Assembly (NCBI GenBank): GCA_018262795.1
Contig: JADFDM010000010.1
Location: 80,355 to 144,354, forward strand
From: Sphingobacteriales bacterium
Lineage (GTDB): Bacteria; Bacteroidota; Bacteroidia; Chitinophagales; LD1
Direction of reading: 5' to 3'
DNA: 64,000 bases
Below the pieces are notes generated by a model that saw only the letters and a program-made list of their open reading frames with translations, was not told where the DNA came from and ran no database searches. Shown here piece by piece: positions 46,806 to 57,200 of this stretch (within the stretch, counting starts at the first letter, position 1; the number at the start of each line of letters is the position of its first letter). The position numbers and the translations under genes were made by a program.

Positions 46806-47826
46806 GTTGACACAGTTTTCGCATGGAGCCGGTTGCGGTTGTAAAATCGCTTCCTCTGTACTGGATGAAATACTCAAAAATTCAGGGGCTGGATTTTTTT
46901 CAAAAAGCCTTTTGGTGGGCAACGATACAAAGGACGATGCGGCTGTTTATGATATCGGTAACGGAACGGCTCTCATCAGCACCGTTGATTTCTTTATGCC
47001 GGTCGTAGATGATGCTTTCGATTTCGGAAGAATTGCCGCTACAAATGCCATCAGCGATGTATATGCTATGGGCGGCAAACCTTTTATGGCGGTAGCCGTG
47101 CTCGGCTGGCCGGTCAATAAAATTCCGGTAGCGATAGCGCAAGAAGTAATCAAAGGCGCAAAAGCTATTTGTAAGGAAGCCGAAGTGGTACTGGCCGGAG
47201 GGCATACGATTGACTCTCCCGAGCCATTCTTTGGGTTATCGGTAAATGGAACAGTACCGATTCCGCACCTTAAAAAGAACTGCACAGCCAAAAAAGGTGA
47301 CTTACTATTCTTGACCAAACCCATTGGAACAGGCATGTTGAATACCGCTTTAAAGCGGGGATTAAAAACGGAAGCGGACTTAAAGCAAGCAGTTGATTCT
47401 ATGTGCCGTTTAAATAAATTCGGGGGGGAACTTGGCAAATGTGATTTTGTACATGCCATGACCGATGTTACCGGCTTTGCACTGCTCGGCCATCTGGTAG
47501 AAATGTGTGAAGGCGCAAATCTCTCCGCCCAAATTGAATACTCTAAAGTCCCTTTGATGGAAGGAATAAAGGAGTTGGCGGTAAAATCTATTTCTCCGGG
47601 TAGCACCCAACGCAATTGGAAAAGTTGTGAAACCAAAGTAGTAGGCATCCATGACGAATCGCTACTCACTTTATGCGACCCACAAACCAGCGGGGGCTTA
47701 TTAGTAGCGGTTGATCGCAAGTGGGAACAGGAATTTTTAAAGCTGGCAGAAGAGAGCCATGAGACAGTATATCACGTTGGTGAAATAACTGTGCGGAAAG
47801 AAAAATACATCTACATTACACAATGA
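46792..47826 (+). CDS. selD: Selenophosphate synthetase
   Basis: A 344-residue SelD, which makes selenophosphate from selenide and ATP. The glycine-rich active loop SHGAGCGCKIA has Cys15 in the position where some species use selenocysteine, and Lys18 is the catalytic lysine. The AIRS-type body has VLAGGHTID and later LCDPQTSGGLLVAV, both typical. Partner SelU overlaps upstream. No SelA, SelB or selenocysteine tRNA is in the window, and this SelD uses Cys. The local selenium use is therefore probably tRNA modification. Confidence 0.94.
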   Translation: MEKVKLTQFSHGAGCGCKIASSVLDEILKNSGAGFFSKSLLVGNDTKDDAAVYDIGNGTALISTVDFFMPVVDDAFDFGRIAATNAISDVYAMGGKPFMAVAVLGWPVNKIPVAIAQEVIKGAKAICKEAEVVLAGGHTIDSPEPFFGLSVNGTVPIPHLKKNCTAKKGDLLFLTKPIGTGMLNTALKRGLKTEADLKQAVDSMCRLNKFGGELGKCDFVHAMTDVTGFALLGHLVEMCEGANLSAQIEYSKVPLMEGIKELAVKSISPGSTQRNWKSCETKVVGIHDESLLTLCDPQTSGGLLVAVDRKWEQEFLKLAEESHETVYHVGEITVRKEKYIYITQ

Positions 47827-48665
47827 ACAAGAACATTCTTATTACCGGAGGCTCTTCAGGCATTGGTTTCGAAACAGCCAAAGCGATAGCGGCTATGGGG
47901 GAAAATGTATTTATAGTTGGTCGTAGCGAAGTCAAAACTCAAGAGGCAGTTAAAGAAATTATAGCTGCTACCGGAAACAAAAACATTCACTATTTTCTGG
48001 CGAATCTATCTTCTCAAAAATCTATTCGGCAGTTGGCAGCGCAAATACGAAGTGAGTTGGATCATATAGATGTACTCATCAATAATGCGGGAGGAGTTTT
48101 TCCAGATTTCAAGCTCAGTGAGGACGGCTTAGAAATGACCATCGCTACCAATCACTTTGCCTATTTTCTATTGACGAACCTATTGCTCGATTTAGTCAAG
48201 AAATCGGAAGCGGGAAGAATTGTCAATGTGGCTTCCGGCTCTCACTATCGCGGTAAAATAGATTTTGATTCCTTCACTCAAAACAAGAGTTTTTTCACTC
48301 TTACCGCATACGAACAATCAAAGTTGGCTAATGTGCTGTTTACTCAGGAACTAGCAGAAAGACTGAAAGGCACTACCATCACCGTTAACAGCCTTCATCC
48401 CGGCATGGTTAAAACTCATATTGGCAATAAAGACATGTCATGGTACGCTTCGGCTATATGGACTTTCATCACCAACCTCGCAGCCATATCTGTAGAAGCA
48501 GGAGCTAAAACTTCTGTGTACCTCGCTACTTCTGACGAGGTGAAAAACATTAGCGGAAAATACTTTGATAAGTGCAAGCAAAAGGAAGTAGCTAAACTTG
48601 CAACGGATAAAGCACTTCAAAAAAGGCTGTGGGAAGTGAGTGAGCAGCTTTGTCCTACTGTATAG
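47823..48665 (+). CDS. Short-chain dehydrogenase/reductase
   Basis: A 280-residue classical SDR, retinol-dehydrogenase-like. The NAD(P) motif is ITGGSSGIGFETAKAI, the structural motif is NNAGG, and the active site is VASGSHYR with YEQSKLANVLF (Tyr-x-x-x-Lys). Substrate unknown. It begins inside the selD stop (ATGA overlap), so it is co-translated, though a link to selenium metabolism is not evident. The C-terminal region SVYLATSDEVKNISGKYFDKC is the usual ending of this subgroup. Confidence 0.88.
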   Translation: MNKNILITGGSSGIGFETAKAIAAMGENVFIVGRSEVKTQEAVKEIIAATGNKNIHYFLANLSSQKSIRQLAAQIRSELDHIDVLINNAGGVFPDFKLSEDGLEMTIATNHFAYFLLTNLLLDLVKKSEAGRIVNVASGSHYRGKIDFDSFTQNKSFFTLTAYEQSKLANVLFTQELAERLKGTTITVNSLHPGMVKTHIGNKDMSWYASAIWTFITNLAAISVEAGAKTSVYLATSDEVKNISGKYFDKCKQKEVAKLATDKALQKRLWEVSEQLCPTV

Positions 48666-48766
48666 AAATCGAGTTAGTTCTGTAAGATCAATTCCAAATT
48701 TTATTGCTGTTTTTGTAACCTGGCATTCTGTTTTGCGTAAACCAAAGCACTATCAAAAATAGGCGT

Positions 48767-48853
48767 ATGAAAACAGATACTACCCCCACTTTACCTAATT
48801 GGCCAATTGATGATGATGCAGAGGTTTTTGTAGAAGAGACCGAGATGACCTAA
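48767..48853 (+). CDS. Possible very small ORF (28 aa)
   Basis: A 28-codon frame starting with ATG lies between the SDR gene and the end of the MFS gene. The peptide is acidic, with Pro and Thr in its first half (TTPTLPNWP) and a DDDAE-V-E-E stretch in the second. There is no family match and no clear ribosome-binding site. It may be noise. Confidence 0.25.
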   Translation: MKTDTTPTLPNWPIDDDAEVFVEETEMT

Positions 48854-48854
48854 G

Positions 48855-50129
48855 TCAATCTCGCACGGGTAAAACTGTTAGTTTTCGATAACTCATGCTT
48901 AAAATAATTGCAGCCCCCCAGCAAACAAGTGCCATGATTATCATGGCGCTTTTTATCTGTGTACCATCGTGAAAATAAGGCAGCGTAAACAGCCCTATAA
49001 AGCACATGCGCAAAAATACATTGCTCATAAAGAAAATACTGTTCGTGCGCCCAATGATACGGTTGGGAATATGATGAAAGAGGTACGTTACCCGCTGTAC
49101 CCGGATAGCAGAATTGCACATTCCAATGATAAACTGCGCCAAATAGAAAAGCACCAGTATTTTATTCATCGCCATTAATCCGTACATCAAACCTGCCACC
49201 AACGAAAGAAGAATCACTGATAGCACAGCACCTTTATTCCCCAGCAAGCGGTGGGTCAGGAATCCGGCAGCCAATGCTCCCAACGAAAATGACATATCGC
49301 CCAGCGCAAACACATCACCTGCCTTGTCCAAAAACGAATGGACATATACCGGCAACACATACATGCTGCTGACAATAATGGTGAGGAAAACCATGAGGGA
49401 ACCGGTGCCAAAAAGAAAAATAAGCGGCTGACTATGCAGAAAACGAATTCCGGTTTTTAACCGTTCCTTTAGCGAAGAAAAGTCACGTTCTTTTTCGACT
49501 ACAGGTAAGGATTTAATGCGGTAGATGATAAATAGGGCGATCAGATATGTAGTTCCGTCCAGTGCAAATACCTCATAAATTTTCCAAGGATGGATTGAAA
49601 AGGGCAAGGTAACACTCATCCCAAACAGATGTACGGAATGTTCTACTCCATTCAGCAATATAGCCGCCAATCCACCTGCTAAAGCAAAGGTAAACTGCCC
49701 CTGAATTTCAAGCAATGAGGTCACTCTTCCGTAATCTTTCTTCTCCGTAATTTCCTGAGCAAAGGCATACAAGTTGGGGAAGTGAACGTTGTAAATAAAG
49801 GTGGTAGCAGCAAATACCAGGGCTACCAAGAGCCACGGCAGCGAACCATTGGCAAATCCCAGAGCCGCAGCGGAAGCAAGCACTAATAATCCTACCACAT
49901 TAATGGCCAGAAACAGATGCTTGCGATTGTAGCGATCTATCAGCGTACCGGAATACATGCCCCACGGCAGCGAGATACAAGTGATCACAAAGAAAATTTC
50001 ACCATAAAGCGTCTCGCTGTGAATCACAGCCGTAAAGTACCAAGGGATGGCCAACATTGAAATTCCCTGTGCCACTCCACTGATAGAGTTCGCCAGCAAC
50101 AAAAGCCAGATGGCACGTGAGTTTCTCAT
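48855..50129 (-). CDS. Major facilitator superfamily transporter
   Basis: A protein of about 424 residues with twelve predicted membrane segments. The ATG at 50129 (MRNSRAIWLLLLANSISG) is preferred over a TTG at 50156, which would overlap the divergent recX start. The loop after the second helix reads SGTLIDRYNRKHLFLA, the MFS motif A variant G-x-x-x-D-R-x-x-R. Overall it resembles MFS efflux proteins of the enterobactin-exporter/macrolide group, but the substrate is unknown. It is divergent from recX with only about 26 bases between them. Confidence 0.88.
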   Translation of the reverse strand: MRNSRAIWLLLLANSISGVAQGISMLAIPWYFTAVIHSETLYGEIFFVITCISLPWGMYSGTLIDRYNRKHLFLAINVVGLLVLASAAALGFANGSLPWLLVALVFAATTFIYNVHFPNLYAFAQEITEKKDYGRVTSLLEIQGQFTFALAGGLAAILLNGVEHSVHLFGMSVTLPFSIHPWKIYEVFALDGTTYLIALFIIYRIKSLPVVEKERDFSSLKERLKTGIRFLHSQPLIFLFGTGSLMVFLTIIVSSMYVLPVYVHSFLDKAGDVFALGDMSFSLGALAAGFLTHRLLGNKGAVLSVILLSLVAGLMYGLMAMNKILVLFYLAQFIIGMCNSAIRVQRVTYLFHHIPNRIIGRTNSIFFMSNVFLRMCFIGLFTLPYFHDGTQIKSAMIIMALVCWGAAIILSMSYRKLTVLPVRD

Positions 50130-50155
50130 TATTTTCGGGTGCGCGAATGTAACCA

Positions 50156-50608
50156 ATGCCTGACCAAACTATATATGAAAAACTGACCCGCTACTGTGCT
50201 TATCAGGAACGGTGCGAACAAGATATTTACCAAAAGCTGCGGAAGCTGAAAGAGAATATGGAGGCAGCTCCCGATTATATTCGACAACTGAAAGAGGAAA
50301 ACTATTTGAATGAGGAACGCTTTGTAAAAGCGTTTGTGAGTGGGCATCTTCGAAAGAAATGGGGAAAGGTTAAAATCAAGAATGAACTATCCCGAAAAGG
50401 CATCGAGTCAGCACTTATTCAAAAATATCTTTCGGCTATAGAAGGCAAAGATTATCACGAGCAATTAGTGAAAACAGCAACGCTGAAACTGAAAACTATA
50501 AAAGCAGAAACGGCTCGTGAAAAGAAAATAAAACTGATGCGTTTTCTACTCGGCAAAGGGTACGAAAGTGGGCAGATAAGTGAGGTGGTGAAGCAATTAA
50601 TAAAATAG
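50156..50608 (+). CDS. recX: Regulatory protein RecX
   Basis: A 150-residue all-helical RecX, an inhibitor that caps or destabilises RecA filaments. Recurrent three-helix motifs are visible: LTRYCAYQERCEQDIYQKL, IRQLKEENYLNEERFVKAFV, and KKWGKVKIKNELSRKGIESALI, which is the most conserved family segment. The second copy around IKLMRFLLGKGYESGQI supports the assignment. No recA lies nearby. It ends directly against the convergent DUF167 gene. Confidence 0.9.
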   Translation: MPDQTIYEKLTRYCAYQERCEQDIYQKLRKLKENMEAAPDYIRQLKEENYLNEERFVKAFVSGHLRKKWGKVKIKNELSRKGIESALIQKYLSAIEGKDYHEQLVKTATLKLKTIKAETAREKKIKLMRFLLGKGYESGQISEVVKQLIK

Positions 50609-50875
50609 CTATCCTTGGTTATTGGGGAGCAATCGCTGCAATACCTGATTTTCTTCCGCTTCTATTTCCACCGTTTTAAACGAATTGGTTTCTCCTTTCA
50701 GCAAGGTGATTTTTGATTGAGGCAAACCGAGTTTCTGCGATAGGAACTCGATTAAGTATTTGTTGGCCTTCCCCTCAATGGGCTGAGCGCGAATCTTCAC
50801 CTTTATAGTTCCATCTGCCTCGCGCATAACCTCATCCATCTTACTTCCCGGCTTTACTTTTATTCGCAGCTTCAT
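50609..50875 (-). CDS. DUF167/YggU-family protein
   Basis: An 88-residue protein of the DUF167 (YggU) family. It starts MKLRIKVKPGSKMDEVM, continues with the IEGKANKYLIEFLSQKLGLP helix and has the KGETNSFKTVEIE strand. Structures of relatives show a small alpha-beta fold; the function is not known. It is single, convergent with recX and divergent from the Nfu gene. TTTACG just upstream on the minus strand is only a weak promoter hint. Confidence 0.88.
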   Translation of the reverse strand: MKLRIKVKPGSKMDEVMREADGTIKVKIRAQPIEGKANKYLIEFLSQKLGLPQSKITLLKGETNSFKTVEIEAEENQVLQRLLPNNQG

Positions 50876-50953
50876 AGCGTAAAGATGTCAAGTTTCAATG
50901 AGCACTGAAACTTAACTGCCGATAGATTATTTTTACCCCCTCAAATAGAAAAA

Positions 50954-51541
50954 ATGGATAGCAAAAGACCGATTGAAATTTATGCAGAAATGACCCCTAA
51001 CCCCGAAAGCCAGAAGTATGTAACCGACCAACATATCCTCCCGAATTTTCAGTTAGACTTTTCTACGCGGGAATTGGCCGAGGGTTCTGAGTTGGCTCAA
51101 ATGCTTTTTGAATTTCCATTTGTAAACGGAGTATTCATTGCCGGCAATTTTGTAACTGTCACTAAAAAAACCGAGTACGAATGGACAGAGATAAATACCG
51201 AACTGAAAGCGGCTATTAAAGGTTTTCTACAAAGCGGAAAAAGACCGGTGGCTGATTCCCTGTTGCCTAAGGATATTCTCGAAATGCAAAACCCAGCTGC
51301 TGCGGAAACAGCGCCCGTGACCAAGATCAAAGACCTGTTGGATAAGTATATAAAGCCGGCTGTGCAAATGGATGGCGGTCACATTGAACTGAAATCTTTT
51401 GACAAGGGAGTAGTAACGCTCACGCTTCAAGGTTCTTGTAGCGGTTGTCCATCTTCTACGCTCACGTTGAAATCAGGGATTGAGGGACTGCTGAAACGAA
51501 TGGTGCCGGAAGTAACCGAAGTGGTAGCAGAGGCAGAGTAA
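50954..51541 (+). CDS. Nfu-type iron-sulfur scaffold/carrier protein
   Basis: A 195-residue two-domain protein. Residues about 10-95 are an Nfu_N domain (YAEMTPNPESQKYV and EFPFVNGVFIAGNFVTVTK); residues about 115-190 are the NifU C-terminal domain, with LDKYIKPAVQMDGGHIELKSF and the cluster-binding Cys pair in GSCSGCPSSTLTLKSGIE. It binds a 4Fe-4S cluster at the dimer interface and delivers it to apo-proteins. It is a single gene with its own terminator after it. Confidence 0.93.
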   Translation: MDSKRPIEIYAEMTPNPESQKYVTDQHILPNFQLDFSTRELAEGSELAQMLFEFPFVNGVFIAGNFVTVTKKTEYEWTEINTELKAAIKGFLQSGKRPVADSLLPKDILEMQNPAAAETAPVTKIKDLLDKYIKPAVQMDGGHIELKSFDKGVVTLTLQGSCSGCPSSTLTLKSGIEGLLKRMVPEVTEVVAEAE

Positions 51542-51565
51542 TACTTTTTTCAGAAATAAAATTTA

Positions 51566-51590
51566 GGGCTGTATCGCAGCCCTTTTTAAT
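51566..51590 (+). terminator. Intrinsic terminator after the Nfu gene
   Basis: GGGCTG, loop TATCG, and CAGCCC form a perfect 6-bp stem (51566-51582), followed directly by TTTTT. It starts 24 bases after the Nfu stop codon and is a clear Rho-independent terminator in the plus direction. Confidence 0.85.
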
Positions 51591-51611
51591 TTTAAGGAGT
51601 AAAGGTTCGCT

Positions 51612-53885
51612 TTGAAACAAATCCATAAACTTCCTCTCCTCTTAATTTTTCTGATCGCCATAGCTTTCAGTTTCAAAAGTTTTAGAGAACCGGATCTGTG
51701 GTGGCAAATACGAACGGGGGAATGGATTTTGGATCATCACAAAGTGCCAAAGCAGGATGTTTTCAGCTACACCTTTGCTGAAACTCGATGGATAAATGTA
51801 AAATGGGGTAGTGAAGTAGTAGATGCTTTATTAAGTCGCGTGGCTGGTCCCGAATCGGTATTTCTGCTGCAAGCACTCGTCATTTGTCTGTTACTTTTTT
51901 TTCTGATTAAAATTTCAAGGCTTTATCAAAGCAATGAAAAAAATGAGAGCAGAGCACTCACTATTGCGTTACCAATTTCTCTGTTGCTCACTTTAATAGC
52001 TGCTGAATACCGAATCAACGGAAGGCCGGAAATGTTCAGTCATTTATTTACGGTGACATTCTTATTCTTCTTGTTGCGACATCGGCAAAAACTCTCTAAT
52101 AAAATTTTCTGGCTTATTCCACTACAAGTTTTATGGGCCAACATGCACGAAGCTTTCGGTATAGGAATTGTACTCACCGGTATTTTTTGTGTTGGAGATT
52201 GGATAGAATATATACTGACAAAGCGAAAGTTGTTGAACAGGATGCCGGAGATGCCCAAAAAATTGACCTTGCTCTTATTGGGAACTATTGCTGCCGTCAT
52301 CTTTAACCCAAATGGCCTTGCCTTGCTCATTAAACCGCTCAACATTTTAGGCCAGGTATATGCCAATAAATTTACCACCGAACTTTTTGATTTTCGTTCA
52401 CCCGAATATTGGCAGTGGAATGTATTTCTTGCTATAGCATTGTTAGTAATAGGTAAAGCAGGATGGCTACTTCATTTTTTTTCACAGAAAAAGGAGAAGG
52501 CGAAAATTACTTTCATTATTGAAGAATTAGGGGTGGGATACTTGCTTACACTTCTTGCGTTTTTCTATCTCGCATCTACCGCTTACAGGAATGTCATTTT
52601 CTTTGTTTTGGTTTTTTACCCGATACTTTTCACGGGACTTAAATTTCTTCTGAAGCGAATCAGAAAGACTCCTACTTATTCTCTGCTGATTACTCTCAGT
52701 TTAAGTGTTTTGCTTTTTGCATTGTATGCGCTTATTGTTTCCAACAAATACTATCAACTAACCAATAGCCGCGATCGTTTTGGCCTCGAAGTATTATCCA
52801 CTTTTAATCCCACAGGCGCTGCCGATTTTATTCAGCAACACCATATCAAAGGTCGCTGCTTCAGTGATTATCTCACTTCGTCTTATCTGCTTTGGAAACT
52901 ACAACCAGAGTTTAAAACCTTTATTGATTTGCGCGACTTAGATATTTTTCCCGCTGAGTTCTTCAACACCTTTGCCGAGGCCGTTACTTTTCCTGAATCC
53001 TTTGAAAAGCTCGATTCCACTTTTCATTTCGATTATGTTGTTTTATATCGCCCTCAGTTTGCTTCGTTGCACAGTTTTCTATTTCACGACAGCATTTATC
53101 ACTTGCGATTTGTGGATGCAGTGGCAGCCGTATTTCAAAAAGGGGATACTGCTGATTCTGTTCCTGTCGAATTTTCTCCGTGTAAATCGGTTCCTACTTC
53201 AAGCTTTTCTGCTATTTGCAATAAAGCGCTCAATCCTTTCTATCAACCATATAACTATTCCGGCATTAACAATGATTACCTCGCAGCGACCTATTACTTA
53301 CAATTAGGGGAATTGGACAGGGCCGAGGAGTATGCGCTGAAAGCTGCTTCGAATGCTGTTGAAAGCTATAAAGGTAATGAAGCACTCGGGGAAGTATATT
53401 ACAACAAAGCGTTGCGGATCACTTCTGCTGACGAAAGAAATAAACTACTCCATACAGCCGGGACCTATTACCAGCAAAGCATCAATGAAAAAAATGATTT
53501 CGCTGCGGCACATTTAGGTATTGGAGCCATCTATTTTCAGCAACAGAATTACAAGATGGCGCTGAACAGTTTTGAAAAGTGCATGGTGTTGGATAAGAGC
53601 AATTTGAATGCTTACATATTTGCTACCGAATGTTGTAAGTATTTTATAAACCTAAATAATGCCGAGTCGAAAAATTATACGGAGAAGGCAATCCATTATT
53701 ACCGAAAGGCCGATCGTTTAAATCCTGATAACCCCAATATTCTTCTCAACCTCGGCTTTCTATATTACCGCCTAAATGATTGTGATAACAGTTCAGCTTA
53801 CCTGCTTCGAGTCGAGAATTTTGATGGGTTAAGTGATGCCGAGAAAAAACAAGTGAAAGATTGCCTGCGACAGTGCGGGAAATAA
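51612..53885 (+). CDS. Large membrane protein with C-terminal TPR repeats
   Basis: A 757-residue protein with a TTG start. The first 400 or so residues hold about ten membrane segments. The first loop (FREPDLWWQIRTGEWILDHHKVPKQD) resembles those of membrane glycosyltransferases of the GT-C fold, with acidic residues early in the periplasm. Residues about 400-550 are soluble. The last 200 form TPR helices (AEEYALKAASNAVES, AHLGIGAIYFQQQNYKMALNSFEKC, NPNILLNLGFLYYRLNDCDNS). I cannot name the family; a glycan- or lipid-linked transferase or a structural protein is possible. Confidence 0.75.
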   Translation: MKQIHKLPLLLIFLIAIAFSFKSFREPDLWWQIRTGEWILDHHKVPKQDVFSYTFAETRWINVKWGSEVVDALLSRVAGPESVFLLQALVICLLLFFLIKISRLYQSNEKNESRALTIALPISLLLTLIAAEYRINGRPEMFSHLFTVTFLFFLLRHRQKLSNKIFWLIPLQVLWANMHEAFGIGIVLTGIFCVGDWIEYILTKRKLLNRMPEMPKKLTLLLLGTIAAVIFNPNGLALLIKPLNILGQVYANKFTTELFDFRSPEYWQWNVFLAIALLVIGKAGWLLHFFSQKKEKAKITFIIEELGVGYLLTLLAFFYLASTAYRNVIFFVLVFYPILFTGLKFLLKRIRKTPTYSLLITLSLSVLLFALYALIVSNKYYQLTNSRDRFGLEVLSTFNPTGAADFIQQHHIKGRCFSDYLTSSYLLWKLQPEFKTFIDLRDLDIFPAEFFNTFAEAVTFPESFEKLDSTFHFDYVVLYRPQFASLHSFLFHDSIYHLRFVDAVAAVFQKGDTADSVPVEFSPCKSVPTSSFSAICNKALNPFYQPYNYSGINNDYLAATYYLQLGELDRAEEYALKAASNAVESYKGNEALGEVYYNKALRITSADERNKLLHTAGTYYQQSINEKNDFAAAHLGIGAIYFQQQNYKMALNSFEKCMVLDKSNLNAYIFATECCKYFINLNNAESKNYTEKAIHYYRKADRLNPDNPNILLNLGFLYYRLNDCDNSSAYLLRVENFDGLSDAEKKQVKDCLRQCGK

Positions 53886-53890
53886 AAAAA

Positions 53891-53918
53891 GGGGTGCTCC
53901 TTAAGCTACCCCATTTTT
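53891..53918 (+). terminator. Likely terminator after the membrane/TPR gene
   Basis: GGGGT-GCT, a short loop, and AGC-T-ACCCC form a stem with one bulge, followed by ATTTTTG. It begins 6 bases after the stop codon of the plus-strand gene. Confidence 0.65.
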
Positions 53919-53943
53919 GTTTGGCTATAAAAAAGTCTTTCCC

Positions 53944-53977
53944 CCTGCTGTGGCCCTCTGTGAGTTTTCACAGCAGG
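53944..53977. repeat. Nine-bp inverted repeat hairpin
   Basis: CCTGCTGTG at 53944-53952 pairs perfectly with CACAGCAGG at 53969-53977 across a 16-base loop. On the minus strand it is followed, after a short purine stretch, by a run of T, so it could terminate transcripts arriving from the alpha-2-macroglobulin gene. It might also be a copy of a dispersed element. Confidence 0.5.
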
Positions 53978-54284
53978 ATGGTATGTTTAGTTATTTACTG
54001 TATTGCTTACCTGTATCTTTTACGGGGTAATTAATTTTTTGGTTTCATCTTTTGCGAGATTTTTTTCGTGTTTTAAATAAGAGAACTTACGGAGCTATAA
54101 ACGAATTGTCACAGAAATTTCAGACGAAAACCCAATCCCCCTTTATGACAATTCCATGACAATAACATTCCATCTATCAACTATATTTATTCGTGTGTTT
54201 TGATAGTGTTACTTCACCGGCTTTGATCCTATGAAAAATGCTGTTCGCCCCTCGTGATTTTTAAGGAAGGGCTTTTTAGTAGCA

Positions 54285-57200
54285 TTATGGATTTATGTAA
54301 ACACGATCTAAGCCAGCCCATACTTTGTTTTCATTGGTATAATACAAGTAGGCCGAAGCAGCCGGAGCATCATACTCACCGGGAATTTCTGCCTTCAGGT
54401 CTAAGTGTATTTGCTTCTCCTCATTTGGGGCAAGGTCGCGGAAGTAGCAGGCAATATTGTTGCCCAATACTTCATAAAAGTCAATGGTGCCTTTTTCTTG
54501 CAACTCTTTCAACTGCCACGGCTGTGCGGAAAAGCCTGCCGGAATACCGATAATGGCCAAGGTCATTGGCTGACCTTCGTCAGTTTTGTTTTTAAGCGTA
54601 GCAGACAGTCGCAAGGTTTCACCTACTCTTACCGACTTCGAATTCACCTTTGTTTGTAAATCAACCACGCATTGGCCGGAGCTTACCGGCAGCGAAGTGT
54701 TGTAAGAAATATTCATAGCATAGGGCAGTGCGTTTTTACAACCAGAAAAGCGGACTTCTACCTTCTGCTTACCTTGTTGAATAAATTTCTCCATGTCAAC
54801 CATAGTTACATTTCCTTTCTCACCTTTCTCATAAGACTTGCTTGCTACCACCACATTATTTACGAACACTTCCACCGTTCCGGCTTCGTCTGTTTTGCGG
54901 CTATACTCTGCATATTTCGTTAATGTTTTCAAAGCGAGAACGGTTGCTTGTGTAGAGCCAAATGCGCCATAGCCGCTGCGCGAATCCACTATGAATTTAA
55001 TGGCGGATGTCAACGAAACTGCATTCGGATCGGCAGAGCGCATCAGCGCCAATGCTACTAATGAAGTGGTTTCAATTTGCAGGGACTTTCCGGTAGAGCG
55101 GGTTACGGAATGTTTCTTCCCGGTCCAAAATCCGGCTTCTTGTTGCGCATTGATTAACTCGTTTACCAGTTCTTCAGCACGCTTTGTATCGCTGCTGTTG
55201 AACAACGAATTCGCCATCAAAGCCATCATATAGGGGTCGTTGCTTTTCTTCGCAGTTTTGTAACAGGCATCTATCTCCTTCGCAATTTTATTTCCCATTC
55301 CCGCTTCAGTTAAGGCATACACGATATAGCAATTGGTGATGTCCTCGTCTGCTGCTCCGAAACTGTCTAATGCTTTAGGGTTCTTTTTAAATCCTCCGTT
55401 TCCGTCTCTTCTCTCTAACAGCAACTTGGCTGTGCGGTCCACCATTTTTTGATCCACTCCGCTATACACTGACTTCATATCTTCAAATTCCATTAGACCA
55501 TAAGCAGTAAGTGCCTCGTGAGCCGGTGCTGCACCAAACCACTCGTACCCGTTCTCTTTGGTTTCAAAAGAGGTGAGTTTATGGTAACCGTCATCTAACA
55601 GCTTCTTGGCCTTCGCCTCTAATGCCGGATTGTCCACTTTCATGGTTTTCAAATATTGAAGGGCCATGATGTTCGGATAATTAGAAGAAGAAGTTTGTTC
55701 AAAACAGCCGTAGGGTTCGCGCAAAATAGCGTCAATACCACTTATCAATTCGTTCATCACGCTGGGATAGGCCGTGAGGCTGGCTTTCATAGAACCGGGC
55801 ACCACATTCACCGGGTTTATTAAAAACTCTTTGCTCAAATCTTGACCACTCAATGAAATATTTGCCGGGAAACCTTTTGCTACCACATTCACTTTGCGAC
55901 TAAAGGCATCGCTAAATTCTTTGGAAACAAATTTTACCTGTATTTCTCCTTCGCCTATTTCATTCGTTGCCTCTGCTTCTAAGTAAATTACTTTTGATTG
56001 CTTGGCGGCTACAGTCACTTCGCTTCCCTTTGAAAGGATATTCAGTTGTTTGGGGGAAACGATTACCATTCTTCCGCTTACTTCTGAGGTAGTACTATTT
56101 TTCAGAAATACCGGTATCATCATTTTATCTCCACTCACCATCTTAGTTGGAATTTTCACATCCATTGAAAAGGGTTGATTAGTGGTAAATGAATACTCTG
56201 TTCTGCCGATGGAGCCGCCCGAACCAAAACCTTCTAAGGTCGTGCGAAAAGAAGAAATCAGGTCATTCGTCACAAACTCTACTTTGGCTTTTCCGCTTCG
56301 ATCGGTTTCTACATTTCCATTCCAGTAAACAGTAGAGGCGAAATCATTTCTAATCGTATCAGACGGAGTATATTTTTTCTTAGGAAACACTTTAGCCCGA
56401 TAAAAGACTATTTCGCTTTGCTCTTCAGCATCTTTGTCAAACTTCGCCAATGCAGCATCACGCAAGTCACCCACCACATTTTCAGCTATCTCGTCTTCGT
56501 TATAATCAATATTGTCAGGTTGAGGCGAAGGCGCCACATCCGGCTCTTGCGCTGCCAAATCTACTACCACCGTTTTCATTTCTGCTTTCGCTAATGCTGC
56601 ACCCATCAGTTGTTGTTGAAGTCCCCGGTTTACTGCTCTTTTTTCGGCTCCACCACCCCTTCCCTCTCCTGCTGCTGGAGCCATGTCGTACATCAGATAA
56701 GGAGAACGTTTGTTATAGAGATAATACATATTCCCTTCTCCATAATTACTGATAGCTTGAACTATATTATTGTAATTAGGCGCTGAAATCTCCAACTGAT
56801 TATCCTTTGTAAGATCAAATCCTTTCAACAAAAATTTTCCTGACTTATCCGTCACTGTACTTCTGCCTGTATTTTTCAATTTAACGGCAGCTCCATTCAC
56901 CGGTTGGCTCTTATACGCATCCCAAACCACTCCGCTTAACTCTGCTCTTTCTGCGCTATACTTCACGGCAGGAAAGTCCGCTTCTTCTACCTGTTTCCAA
57001 GTATATCTCCGCCAGCCATTTGTCATCAACAAATAATCAAGCGCTTGGTCAGCCTTCTTTTCCTTTGCATCGAAATAATATCCGGGCTCTTCTACTTTTC
57101 CTCCGAGTTCCGGCTCCAACAACATCTTAGCCAAGATATTTCCTTGCTTATCATCGGCAAATGAAAGAAGGTTATCATCCACTACTGAAAGTGAAAAATT

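Larger units (their letters stand above)
53886..54284. other. Convergent intergenic region with two hairpins
   Basis: About 400 bases without a gene lie between the convergent membrane/TPR and alpha-2-macroglobulin genes. Two strong inverted repeats are described separately (53891-53918 and 53944-53977). The rest is AT-rich. Near 54247-54274 is a GCCC...GGGC pairing with a T-run that might terminate transcripts, but it is imperfect. Confidence 0.55.

Noticed and set aside
46947..47720. 257-codon minus-strand frame opposite selD
   Set aside because: Shadow of selD, whose active-site motifs are unambiguous.
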